Shown: piece after piece, positions 53,333-64,000 of the stretch | How positions within the stretch are numbered: the first letter of the stretch is position 1 | Layout of the letters: each line of letters begins with the position of its first letter | Assembly: GCF_000499845.2 (NCBI RefSeq) | Contig: NC_023756.2 | Location: 36,711,880-36,775,879, forward strand | Length of the DNA: 64,000 nt | Direction: 5' to 3' | DNA from: Phaseolus vulgaris | Lineage: Eukaryota > Streptophyta > Magnoliopsida > Fabales > Fabaceae | Position numbers and translations under genes: made by a program | Notes under the pieces: model-generated | Told to the model about the DNA's origin: nothing | Seen by the model: only the letters and a program-made list of their open reading frames with translations | The model's database searches: none

Positions 53333-54384
53333 TTTTTTAACCTACATTAGTAGACTTCATATCACCTTTTCTTTGGATGCCCAAACTTTTTAGTAATTTA
53401 AATAACATCGTCTTTATTCATACTAAGAAACTCTTCCATATTAACTTATTTATCCAATACTTATATAGTACATTCTTTCATGAAGTTGTTCTCCACATGT
53501 AAAATAAGATCCTTTCTCTAAAGCATGTTTATCTATCTTGCCATAAACACCAAATTCCTCCAACCCATTTTCAATATTGGTATGTACCCTCTCTATATAT
53601 CTTCACCACCTTATGTTTCAATTTTGTACCTCTGCCCTTTTCTTTTTTATTTATTCCCTAAATTATCTTTATTTAATCAGGTATCCCAACCCTCTTGTAG
53701 TTATATTTATTTATTCCCTTCATATCTCCTGGTCTCTCATTTCAGTATTTTCACTTTTCTTATTGTGTTGAAAGATTTGTATAAAATGAGGTGAAATCAA
53801 TATTTTAAAATTGAAAAAGAAAAAATAAAAGAAGGTTATGATTTATTGCTTATATTAAAGAAAAATTGTTTTCAAATAAATAAAAAGATTTTGTTTGGAC
53901 CTAAAGTCCGAGAGATAGTATCGTTAGAGTCAATCATCGCACTTAAAGTATTGTCCACTTTGAAGGTCGTTTCTCCGTTAGAGTTTTGTCCTTAAAAGGC
54001 ATCTTGGTGGATTGGAGGAGGAAGGAATATATAAACTGTCATTGACTTCGACGTTTGAACAATGTGAGACTATATTGATGATACCGTAACAAATTTTTAA
54101 GTTATAAATTTGTATACTATTAACCTTTTTCATGTGCACACTCTATGAGAACAATCGGTTTTGATCATATGCTTGCTACCAATTTAGTTATATTTAAATT
54201 CTTCATCCGTTACCAATCTCTCACTCCCTTAATTTAAGTACCACACCATTAACACTGCACATTTCTTATTCACAAACGCAGAGTTATCTAAGAAAGAGAG
54301 AGTGTGTTGCTTAGGGATTGAAAGTAATGGGATTTATACTAACAAAAACAATATCAATTAATAAGGTATCTTTGTGTTAATTCT

Positions 54385-55210
54385 TTGAATGGAAGGATAT
54401 TAAGTATTTCCAAAATTAGAGAACATCTTTTGTGTGATGGATTGTTAAAAAATTATACAACATGGACGTGGCATGGTGAATTCTTAGACTTGCCAAGTGT
54501 GCGTGGAGCTTTGAAGGAAGTTGATTTTTCAATGGACAATAGATTCGTGATGTGGAAGCAGAATCTTTTGCTAATGCAGTTTTTGAAAATATGTTTAATG
54601 ATGTAGAGACTCCTTTGTATTCTAGTTCAACTAACTTCACACCATTATCAACAGTGTTAAGGTTGATGAATTTGAAGGCAATGAATGGATGGACCGAAAA
54701 AATCTTTACAGAATTGCTCCAATTGCTTAAGGACATGCTTCCAGAAGGAAATACATTACCCAATCGAAATTATGGGGCCAATAAAATACTTTGTCCGATG
54801 GGTATGGAATATAAAAAAATACATTCTTGTCATTACAATTGTATATTTTACATAAATGAGTATGAAAGTTTAAGAAGATGCCCCAGGTGTGGTTTGTCAA
54901 GTTATAAGGTTAAAGTTGGTCAAAATGATGAAATTGATGAATTCAGAAAGGAAGGTCTTCACCCTAAGTTCGTTTGGTATCTTCCAATAATTCCAAGGCT
55001 TAAGCGTTTGTTTACAAATTTAGATGACACTAAAAACCTTAGGTAGCATGCAGATAATAGAAAATGTGATGGACTACTTCGTCATCCAGCTAATTCTTAG
55101 CAATGGAAGAAGATTGATAAAGAATTTCCTGAATTTGGAAAAGAATAAAGAAACTTAAGACTTGGATTGGCTACTGATGGAAAAAATCCCTTTGGAAATT
55201 TAAGTAGTAA
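54385..55210 (+). pseudogene. CACTA TNP2-type transposase, N-terminal fragment (copy 2)
   Basis: The plus strand carries the same fragment as 5690-6560, with REHLLCDGLLKNYTTWTWHG, MNGWTEKIFTELLQLLKDML, CPMGMEYKKIHSCHYNCIFY and VWYLPIIPRLKRLF. The segment at 54552-55046 is open for 164 codons, longer than in copy 1, but a TAG at 55044-55046 breaks NLRWH, where Trp is expected. A frameshift lies near 54550. The catalytic half is missing, as in copy 1. Confidence 0.8.
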
Positions 55211-55329
55211 TTGTAGTTGATGGCCCGTTTGTTAGTGAATCACATTCAATTCATTGATTCTTTATTGAATAAGGTAATCCTAACTTGATCGTACTAGCAT
55301 TTTAAATATTATTTTTTATTAACACTTCA

Positions 55330-56207
55330 CAATTAAGTCAGTCATCTCAGCATCCTAGACAAGGCCCCACCAAACTTTAGAAGGATCTCCACAAAAGAAG
55401 AACTGGACATAAGCCAGAGCATCAGATGGTCTTTTTTTGGGTCTTTTTAAACTAAAAGTTGATGTAAATAAATTGGAGTCACTTTCGGGGTACAAATAGA
55501 AGAATAAGCGAGAGTAGGGTGTGTTTAGTAATTTGAGTAAAGTGTGCGTAGTAATTTGGGCTTGTGCCTAACCCACCTTTAATGACATGTGCACATAGGT
55601 TTAGGGTTTCTTTGACCTACCTTCTAGAAGGTTTATCACAAATTACACCCCTACCCCTCTCACTCTTGCTCCCTAAGTCATTCTCTTCTATATAAAGGGT
55701 GTTTTGCCTAATGTATTTTGACACTTGAATTTGAAATGGAAAGGAAACTTTGCAGGAGTGTTTAGGGAGTTTTGTCTCCTATAAATTGGGTCTTATCATG
55801 GGTGTTTGTGCACTTCAAGTAGCGGTTGTTCACACTTATCTTGGAGTCTCCTCCCCCTCAAAGTCGCGTGATTCATTATTCCATAAGCATCTCTTAATCT
55901 CTTCACCTTTGTGATTTTCTTTCCTTTTCCTTACGCCATTCTTCCATACTTTTATTTATGTTTGACTTTCTTCATCATCTTTTGCTTCTTTTCATATCTT
56001 TTATTTCTGCACCTTCATCATCATAATCACCATACTTGTGTTTTTTATTTACCCTCTACAAGTGCACCTTCACACTTACTTAAGCACTTGGTTAAGTTTG
56101 TGTCCAGTGGCAATATTATTTGGGTTAATCCCTATAATTGATAATCTCAAAACTCATAAAGAATAGAGTAACCCATAAAATGTACAATCCTAAAATCAAC
56201 TCACATC
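55330..56207 (+). mobile_element. Ty3/gypsy LTR of block element (5' LTR, copy 2; left edge approximate)
   Basis: This is homologous to 6660-7525. It ends AATCAACTCACATCA at 56207 and has a TATA box (CTATATAAAGG) near 55690. The left edge is uncertain. Confidence 0.6.
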
Positions 56208-56668
56208 ATGTGTTATTCACAACATGGTTATCTTGTGCTTAATTGCTTTAACATGTGTGGAACTTAATCCTTGTTACTTTTACACTTTCTAAGAAAATTA
56301 AAAACTTCATCGTTAAAAGTTTAAGTAAGTTTCTTTGAGTCTTCATAAGTGCTTTTAATGTTTGTCTTGTTACAAGTTTTGTCATCCCTTAAATTCGAAA
56401 TTGGTTTAGCTTTCTTTCATTTATGTTTTCTTGCTTGTCTTCAAATCTTTCTTTAGTTTTGTTGGGGGTTCTTTGGTGAGAGAGTGATAAGAGCTTTGAC
56501 CTCTTTCACTTGAAGTTTTTCTACCAAGTGTAGACCTTTTTAAGTTCAAATCTACCTTGAGTGAATTAAATTTTTTTCCATCCTTTACTAAATAGTCGAG
56601 TGATACAAGTGAGTGAGTGCATTAAATTGTTATTTTCACTAATTGTTTACTTTCGTTTCTGCAAAATT

Positions 56669-57277
56669 ATGGCTCATTTTTCTTCGGGAGAGTCTTCAAA
56701 GCCACAATCTCCTTAAAAGGCACATCTTTTCGGGGAGCTTGCAGATGCCAAGAGGAGCTTGGTCCACAAAGGAGAGGAGTTGAGGCAACTAGTGGAGAGA
56801 ATGCAAAGGCTAGAAGATACTCAAGAGAGACTAGCTAGAGAAATGAGGCAACAACCTAGATGCACTACAAGGTATCATATGCACTATTGGAGTAAAGAAG
56901 AAGAAGAAGAAGAAGAAGAAGAAGAAGAATGGAGAATGCAAAATGTGGAAACTAGGCACCACCAACACCAACCACCAAAGAATTCTTTTACTTTTGTAAA
57001 GTTACCTAGTTTTAGTGGGGAATGTGACCTAATTTGTACTTAGGATGGGAAGCTAAGGTAGAACAAATTTTTAATGTGTGTGAGGTCGAAGGGGACCAAA
57101 AAGTTAAGTTAGCTTCCCTAGAATTTTTTACTATGTCATGCAATGGTGGCATCAAACTGTAATGCACATTGGGTTAAACAAGAGTTATTTGGGTTTCTCA
57201 ACATAAATGCTAATCTTAAAACTCATAAACAAAAGAGTAACCCATAAAATGTGCAATCCTAAAATTAACTCACATCA
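56669..57277 (+). pseudogene. Ty3/gypsy gag fragment joined to an LTR tail (copy 2)
   Basis: The frame begins at the ATG at 56669 (MAHFSSGESSKPQSP). It is broken by a TAA near 56714 and continues as KAHLFGELADAKRSLVHKGE, an Arg/Glu-rich coiled coil, a poly-Glu run from the GAA repeat and FTFVKLPSFSGECD. Further frame breaks occur near 57030. The gag ends near 57185, where about 90 bp of LTR terminus follows to 57277. This copy shows the gag uninterrupted by the solo LTR found in copy 1. Confidence 0.8.
56894..56933 (+). repeat. (GAA)n microsatellite
   Basis: About 13 GAA triplets lie in the gag fragment, homologous to the longer array at 8700-8757. Confidence 0.95.
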
Positions 57278-57639
57278 GCGTGGCTACTACAAATAGACAT
57301 AGATGTCCATCACATGTTCACCAATACAACTATGCAACAAAGCAACAATATTTGCATAACTTTTTTGCGTCATAAGCACTCGGAGATGGGATCCACTCCT
57401 AATGCATAAGTATGGAATACAACAACGAAATCTTCCATTCACTCTTTTAGACATAGAAGGGTGAAGGAATCTGGTGAAAGCAACTAGGAAGAATAAGTTC
57501 CAAATGAGAAGGTTTTTAATCAAGCTGAGGAGTCCTTTTTGTAAAGAATTTTTTTTTGCAAACTGCAGAAAAAGGCTTCAAATAGGTTGTGAGATGAAGA
57601 GGACAGAAACATGAAAATTGGTGATTTTAAATGATAGTA

Positions 57640-58463
57640 GCATCTAAGCTGGAAGCACTGTTCCCCTGTTCCCGTTCATCATGAATTTTCTTTTGAGAAA
57701 ACTTATGTTCAAATCCAGTAACACGACCCTGAGCATGAATCAGGTGACATTGAACATGTTCATGCGCAATCATCTTACAGTTGGAGCAAAATGGAGAGAG
57801 TCATTCATATTCCACGTCGGCTATAAATGCAAAGCCTGAACGTTTAACCAAAAGTTGATTTGGATGAGAGGACAAAAGATCAATATCACCAGCACTCTAA
57901 CAAACAATGCCTCTTGTAATGGAAAATACCACCCTTGGTCTCCAATATTCCAAAGGCAAATTGTAGATTCTAACCCAGGCCTGAGTTTTAGTACTCTTCG
58001 TAGTAGATGTAACAAACTCTTTTGTCCAGGCAAACAATACCAAGAAACTAGGAGATAACTGCCATGAACCCATCTCGACAACCCACTGCATATCTTCTAA
58101 AGAAGAGAACTCAAACTCATAAAAACCCTTCCTAAGAGGGATTGCTTTCCACGGTCCAATAGCGTCCCACACAAGATGCAACCTTTTAGTTAAAGCAAGG
58201 TGTGTGAGAGGTTTATTCCCTTTACAGAGAATAATTCGACCATGTAGATGGGTCTTGCAATCCTCAAGACCAGTCAAGTAATCTTCCTCTTCAACCCGAA
58301 TAGCAACCATGTTCCCCTTAATACAAGGTGTAGGTATTTGGGACAAAGGGATGCAATAAGTATTGCCCAAGGCCTAAGCATAGGGTTTCCTATGTCCTTG
58401 CGTAGCAACCGCCTTGTTAATTGGAATCACTTCATTCTCTTTCAAACAATCCCAAGGTATCAA
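57640..58463 (-). pseudogene. LINE (L1-type) ORF1 pseudogene (copy 2)
   Basis: The minus strand encodes the DUF4283 region (DYLTGLEDCKTHLHGRIILC; GFYEFEFSSLEDMQWVVEMG; SWQLSPSFLVLFAWTKEFV), then TQAWVRIYNLPLEYWRPRVV and a zinc knuckle CSNCKMIAHEHVQC near 57735-57785. The main frame is open from 58370 to 57897, longer than in copy 1, and then broken. The sequence stops matching copy 1 at 58463. There is no ORF2. Confidence 0.75.
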
Positions 58464-59045
58464 GAAAATATGTAATTATCATCGTATACATGATGGAGTG
58501 ATTTATAAGTAATACTAAAAAAAATTAATAGTAATATATGATCAAAATTTCACAATAATTATACGAAAGTGTATAATATATTAAATAATATCATATGTAT
58601 CTGATGTGACATAAAGGCAATCCAAACAAGAAGTTTTATCATATGGGAATCCCTAAACCTGTACGGGTACAAACTTAGGATACTAAGTGAGCGCATTACT
58701 ATCGCATAATCAAATGTACAATAGAAATGTCTCAAGTTGGAATTGAGGTTCTCTTTTTTATTATCTTTGGTTGCAGCTACAAAATAACGAAGAAAGTTAT
58801 GTCGCACAACAATTCAAATATTATAGTAGATATAATTTCTTCTTGAATCATAATTACTATGAAATGTAGCATTACATTGAGAAATTAACATCACAAGTAT
58901 ATTTACTAATCATCAATAAATGTTTCTCTTATTCTCCTTTAATCCCTTCCATCATAGCTCACTGTCCGTTCCTCTATTGAATTGGCATTTCATCTTGAAG
59001 ATAAAATACCTAAGTTTGGATTCCTTTCACCATATATTATTAAAA
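58464..59045. repeat. Third copy of the AT-rich dispersed repeat, then unique DNA
   Basis: About 58464-58740 matches parts of 39640-39990 and 40620-40950, including GGGTACAAACTTAGGAT and ACAATAGAAATGTCT. No gene is seen from there to 59045. Confidence 0.6.
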
Positions 59046-60655
59046 CAAAACAATGTGTTGTGTTGGCCATGAGGCCATTCCACAGAGCAGCCCCAAACCA
59101 ATTAACAGTGTTGAAAATGTTGTCTCTTGGGTTGCTAATGTTGAGGCATAATATTAATACATCAACACTTTCATTTCAACACTTCTGCCACTCAGCATCC
59201 TCGTCTCGTTCTTGGCTCTTCCTAGACACTAACCCAATTTCTAACAAAATTGTTAAGTTTGCGTGTTTTATGTATAATCCTCATTTACATGTTTATTTTT
59301 TAAATTTTTTTTTCTTTTTTTGTGAATAGTACTCAATATATGTCTTACTAAAAAATGCAATGTTCTGTCAACAAAATGTTTTTTCAGTTGAATAACTAAG
59401 AGAAAAAACAACATTGAGAAAAAGGTTTGTATCTAATTAATCAAATACTTCTATATACATTACTATTGGTATACTTCCTTGATTTGATTTTGAGATAAAT
59501 CTCATCATTCTTTGAAAAAGTTTATGTACGTCTTCGTCGTCTTCATCTTTGTCCATGTTTTTGGCTATTTCTTTACACTCTATAAATTCAAAGATAGCTT
59601 TAACTATTATTTTTGTCATTTGTTAAAATTTGATAACTTTGATGAGAAAACTCTATGAATCTTTGCCTTTGATAGGGAAAAAAAGATGAGTAGTTCAATG
59701 AAAGATGATGAATCTTAATTTTTTTAGTAATTTTCTTTTTAAAATGATTATTTAAATATACACTACAAGAGAATTGTTCAAATAGAAACTAATTTTAGAG
59801 ATAAAAATAATTAGTTACTATATTGACTAAGTTAGAAATTATTTTAGAGACTAAAATAATTTTGGTTTCTAAATTAGTTTCTATTAGTTTCTATTATTTT
59901 GTTAAATAGTTTCTAAATTGATATCTAATTAGCTACCAAAATTTTTCTACTAAATTTATAATCTAAATAATTGGTAGTTAAAACCATGGTAGCGAATTAG
60001 ATACCAATTTAGAAACTATTTAACAATAATAGAAACTAACTTAGAAACCAAAAGTTATTTTAGTCTCTAAAATGGTCTCTAATTTAGTCACTATAACAAC
60101 TAATTAATTTTTGTTTCTAAAATTTATTTTTATTTAATGAACTTTTTTGAAGTGATACTTAAAATAAGAAAATTAGTTAATGTATACATTTAATTATTAA
60201 ATAATGTCATTAATGTAATAAATTATTGTAAGCATTATAGTATTTATGTGATATCATTTAATATATTTATATATACTAATGTAACATAAATAACCCTAAT
60301 TTATTTATTTATTCATTTAATTATTTGTGTAAAATACTAATATATTCATTAATTTAATGTTTTATATAATTAATATTGTAAAACGTTACTAGTCACATCT
60401 CTAAAATATCTCTCTCTTTCCCTCTCTCCACACACAAGCATAGGAACAACAATGAGGAGTGTGAGTTTGACTATCTTATCCCCTTCCCCTAAGGTTAGGT
60501 GGGTCAAGTCACTATACTGTAGGGATTAGAATTCTTAGATATGTTAAAAGAGTGATAAGTTTCATATTTATGTAATATTTGATATTAAAATAGAAAGCAC
60601 TTGTGAATATAAATTAATTGATAAAGTAACTATAATATAACCCCTAATTTATGAA
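59046..60655 (+). repeat. Direct duplication, unit A
   Basis: This 1.6-kb segment is repeated in the same orientation at 61713-63188 with moderate divergence. It begins near ATGTGTTGTGTTGGCC and ends near ATATAACCCCTAATTTATGA. It contains the MITE at 59761-60154. Short frames such as 58982-59329 and 59437-59619 (minus) are not conserved as frames in unit B, so I do not call genes. Confidence 0.88.
59761..60154. mobile_element. CACTA-type foldback MITE (394 bp)
   Basis: The element starts CACTACAAGAGAAT and ends ACTTTTTTGAAGTG, with ATA on both sides (59758-59760 and 60155-60157), the 3-bp duplication typical of CACTA. Much of its interior is a long imperfect inverted repeat built from variants of GAAACTAATTTAGAAACC and its complement, so the transcript could fold into a long hairpin. 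It has no coding capacity. Confidence 0.85.
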
Positions 60656-61712
60656 AACTCACTATCCTTGCGAACCCAACTATTTTCCATTTCCAACTCG
60701 ATCCTCAACCCTTGAAGCTTCTGAAGAAGTTGACTCTCTAGAACGTTTTTCCACTCAAACAAAGTTCTTCTCCAAGGTAATTTCCACTTTGTGTAAGGTT
60801 AAATTTATGTATGATTATTATGACAAAGTTTATTAGTTGCAATTTGGCTAACCAATCTATATTTTAATGAGTGTTTTTTCATGTCTTCTTCCTAAAATTT
60901 TATTTCATGCTTGGTGATATTATGTAATCTTCAATGAAGTAGATATGCCTCAACTTTTCTTTTATATAAAAAACCAAACACTGAAATGTTTCAATTTATT
61001 ATTTTATTTTTTATTAATAAAAAATGTACTATACTTTATAAAAATAAAAAAATTATTTTCAATAAATATTTCCGAGAATAATTTTTTGATGTTTTGGGAG
61101 AATTATTCTCTAAGTAACACGATATTATATAATTTAAATATAATTATTTTATGGTATGAGTTAAGTCAACCTTAACGGATAATAAACATAATATTAGTGT
61201 TGTTTATATATTAATATAATATTAGTGTTGTTTATATATTAAATATAATATTATTGTTATTTATTTATATATTAATCTAAGTTGACACTTAAGAATTTTT
61301 TTTATTAATTAACAGTATTTATTTATAAAACTCAGGTTAACTTTATTATAAAACAGGTAGATAACAAAATAATTATCTCACTTAGTTAATCATTAAAACA
61401 ACTATAAATATATAAATAACAAAAAACCATTATCCAATGTCGTCATTAACACTGAAACTTCTATCAAATGCATAATCAACAAAACTGTAGAAAAGAAAGA
61501 CTCGTTCTCAAATCCATCCAATTCTTCCCATGTCTCTTTTACAATATCATCCACAACTGCATACAATACCCCAACTCCTTCTTTCCCATTCAAAACTCAT
61601 ATTTTCTGGCGAATTAAACCATACCTTCCAATAAAACATTTAATTTAAATCCAACCAAAACAAAATGAAAACAATTAAAAATAGTAGATTATGACCAGAA
61701 GAAGAAGATGAC
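60656..61712. other. Spacer between duplicated units, possible exon-like fragment
   Basis: The first 120 bp encode MKTHYPCEPNYFPFPTRSST...FSTQTKFFSK in one plus-strand frame, ending at CTCCAAG/GTAATT (60776-60777), a good splice-donor match. I found no second exon or homologous family, so I do not call a gene. The rest is AT-rich, with a doubled CATAATATTAGTGTTGTTTA near 61190-61240. Confidence 0.35.
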
Positions 61713-63188
61713 AAAATCATGTGTTGTGCTGGCCCTGAGGCCATTCCACAGAGCAGCCCCAAACCAATGAACAGTGTTGAGATGTTGTCTCTTGGGTTGT
61801 TAATGTTGAGGCATAGTATTAATACATCAACTCTTTCATTTCAACAACTGTGCCACTCAACATCCTCGTGTCGTTCTTGGCTCTTCCTAGACACAAACCC
61901 AATTTCCAACAAAATGTTAAGTTTGCATGTTTAATGTATGGTCCTCATTTACATGTTTTTTTTTCAATTTTTTTTTTTTTTGTGAATAGTACTCAATATA
62001 TGTATTACTAAAGAATGCAATGTTCTGTCAACAAAATGTTTTTTAAGTTGAATAACTAAGAGAAAACAAAACATTGAGAAAAGGTTTGAATCTAATTAAT
62101 GAAAACCTTCTATATGAATTACCTTTTAGTATACTTCCTTGATTTGATTTTGAGATTAATCTCATCATTCTTTAAAAAACTTTATGTGCTTCTTCGTCGT
62201 CTTCATCTTTGTCCATGTTGCTGGGTATTTCTCTAAACTCCAAAAATTCAAAGATAGGTATAAATATTATTTTTGTCACTGGTCAAATTTTGATAACTTT
62301 GATGAGAAAACTCTATCAATCTTTTCCTTTTATAGGAAAAAAAAGATGAGTAGTTCAATGAAAGAGGATTAATCTTAATTTTATTAGTAATTTTCTTTTT
62401 AAAATGATTATTTAAATATACACTACAAGAAAATCATTAAAAGAGAAACTAATTTTAGAGATAAAAATAATTATTTACTATATTGACTAAATTTAGAATC
62501 TAAATAATTTGTAGTTAAAACCTTGGTAGCTAATTAGATACCAATTTAAACACTATTTAACAATAATAGAAACTAATTTAGAAACCAAAAATTATTTTAG
62601 TCTCTAAAATGGTCTCTAAGTTAATCATTATAGCAACTAATTAATTTTTGTCTCTAAAATTAATTTTTATTTAATAATTTTCTTGCAGTGATATTTAAAA
62701 TAAGAAAATTAGTTAATGTATACATTTAATTATTAAATAATGTCATTAATGTAATAAATTAATCTAAGCATTATAGTATTTATGTGATATCATTTAATAT
62801 AATAATACATATTAATGTAACATAAATAACCCTAATTTATTTATTTATTCATTTAATTATTTGTGTAAAGTATTAATATATGCATTAGTTTAATGTGTTA
62901 TATAATTAATATTTTAAAACGTTACTAGTCACATCTCTAAAATATTTCTCTCTTCTCTCTCTCCACACAAGCATAGGAACAACAATGAGGGAGATGAATG
63001 TGAGTTTGACTATCTTACCCCCTTTCCCTAAGGTTAGGTGGGCCAAGTCACTATACTGTAGCGATTATAATTCTCAAATATGTTAAAAGAGTGATAAGTG
63101 TCATATTTATGTAATATTTCATATTAAAATAGAAAGCATTTGTGGATATTAATTGATAAAATAACTATAATATAACTCCTAAATTATG
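61713..63188 (+). repeat. Direct duplication, unit B
   Basis: This is the second copy of the segment at 59046-60655. It is shorter mainly because its MITE has lost about 120 bp. It begins near ATGTGTTGTGCTGGCC and ends near ATATAACTCCTAAATTATGA. Confidence 0.88.
62421..62690. mobile_element. CACTA-type MITE, internally deleted copy (270 bp)
   Basis: Termini CACTACAAGAAAAT and ATTTTCTTGCAGTG match as inverted repeats at 13 of 14 positions. ATA flanks both sides. Compared with the copy at 59761-60154 it lacks about 120 bp, joined at a shared TAAATTTA/TAAATTTAT stretch. Confidence 0.88.
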
Positions 63189-64000
63189 AATTTAAACATG
63201 TTTACATATTTTGTGATTATAATATGAATAAGAATGATTTATTCCTAAATTTATGTTAATTTCATTATTCTAGGGAAAAATGGAGATGAAAGGAGAAAAA
63301 GAGAATATACAAGATAAAAATGGAAAGTTGAAACGTTCCAAATACTCGTCCAATCTCGCCTAAGCTAGAAGCTTCCAGAGGATCTCGCCCAAGTGAGCCC
63401 AATCTTCTCAAACATAAGCTCTGCTATCCTGTAATAATAAAATCCAAATTATAAGTACTGACACTTTAAGATGAGCTCATAATTCTAGACAATAAATTAT
63501 AATACGAATACCTTTCTCTTTGTTGTTGAGAGTTTGAAGAAGGCTTTGCAAGGAATATAGGATGCTCTTTAGGATCAATCAATAAGCACTGCCTACCAAA
63601 ACCATAAAGCATGGCCAATCAAAATGCACTCTCTACCAAAAAAAGAATGTCCAACCAGTAACTTGTTTTATAGCATGCTATTTAATTGGTACCATTTTTT
63701 GGACACCCCAGGGTCAATTTTGAAGCAACAATTACCGTATTAACATTTTAGGGTAGGTTAAAATTTCATCACAGTCTTAAAATACATAAATAAAAGAATA
63801 GTAATGCATATACGATTTAGGAGGAACTAGAAGTAGTGAATTTTGATTATAAATTTGAAGAGTTAGAAAATTAATGGATGTCTTGCTAAGATGAAATAGC
63901 AACATTAATGAGGCAGAAGAAATGAAAATCCATTATTCCAATTTGGAAATTTATTAAATAAAAAGAAGAAAAGGAGATCAGAGAAACTTATCTACTTTGG
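63189..64000. other. AT-rich DNA with a dispersed repeat
   Basis: About 63264-63410 matches 47996-48135. No gene, RNA or element boundary is seen in the remainder up to the end of the window. Confidence 0.5.

Larger units (their letters stand above)
53333..58463 (+). repeat. Composite repeat block, copy 2
   Basis: This is colinear with copy 1 (4732-16377) but lacks the solo LTR and CACTA insertions. It therefore shows the state of the block before those events. It lacks about 480 bp corresponding to 7560-8045 and has about 160 bp at 54217-54380 absent from copy 1. The right end lies near 58463, inside the LINE fragment. Confidence 0.85.

Noticed and set aside
60651..60836. Possible host gene exon encoding MKTHYPCEPNYFPFPT
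   Set aside because: A donor-like site follows, but no further exon, homologue or conserved frame could be found, so it is mentioned only within the spacer entry.
1..64000. CRISPR arrays, bacterial operons, Shine-Dalgarno sites or phage genes
   Set aside because: Introns, CACTA and LTR elements and base composition show plant nuclear DNA. The only regular repeats are transposon subterminal motifs, tandem arrays and microsatellites.
1..64000. tRNA and rRNA genes
   Set aside because: I saw no tRNA-like box A/B pairs with a cloverleaf and no rRNA core sequence. The tRNA-like matches are retrotransposon primer-binding sites.

Overview
This window reads as repeat-rich nuclear DNA from a dicotyledonous plant. 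Transposon families, intron signals and sequence style fit a legume, perhaps Phaseolus or Vigna, but that is only a tentative reading. There are no bacterial features, no rRNA or tRNA genes that I can see, and no convincing host gene. Nearly every coding signal belongs to a transposable element, and many elements are nested with readable boundaries and target-site duplications (TSDs).

Layout. 1-4731: AT-rich DNA with a solo LTR (2213-3133) and a compound CA-repeat minisatellite (3490-4092). 4732-16377: first copy of a composite block made of a CACTA TNP2 transposase fragment, a Ty3/gypsy LTR plus gag fragment, and a LINE ORF1 pseudogene. Its gag is split by a 1.4-kb solo LTR (8781-14812, TSD GAAAC), which is itself split by a 4.6-kb CACTA element (9189-13776, TSD TGA). 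That CACTA carries a decayed TNP2 gene and a nearly intact ULP1-protease-like gene. 17513-39571: a second CACTA element of about 8 kb once insertions are removed. Its TNP2 gene is destroyed by frameshifts, an amber stop and a 12-kb retrotransposon, but its second gene (TnpA-like, Transposase_24 family) is open over nine exons. The inserted retrotransposon (25508-37495) is a young Tat-lineage Ty3/gypsy element with two RNase H domains, a tandem-repeat spacer and an antisense accessory gene with one intron. 40955-47990: a rearranged second Ty3/gypsy element. 49119-50105: another solo LTR. 53333-58463: second copy of the composite block. 59046-60655 and 61713-63188: a direct 1.5-kb duplication carrying CACTA-type MITEs.

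How the parts relate. The CACTA elements each pair a TNP2 transposase with a second protein, either ULP1-like or TnpA-like. The MITEs share terminal sequence with the second CACTA, so its intact second protein could bind them, although no TNP2 here looks functional. In the Tat element every premature stop I found is TAG, and at least two sit where the family has Gln, which suggests CAG-to-TAG change in a CHG methylation context. Exact ages and family names need database comparison.
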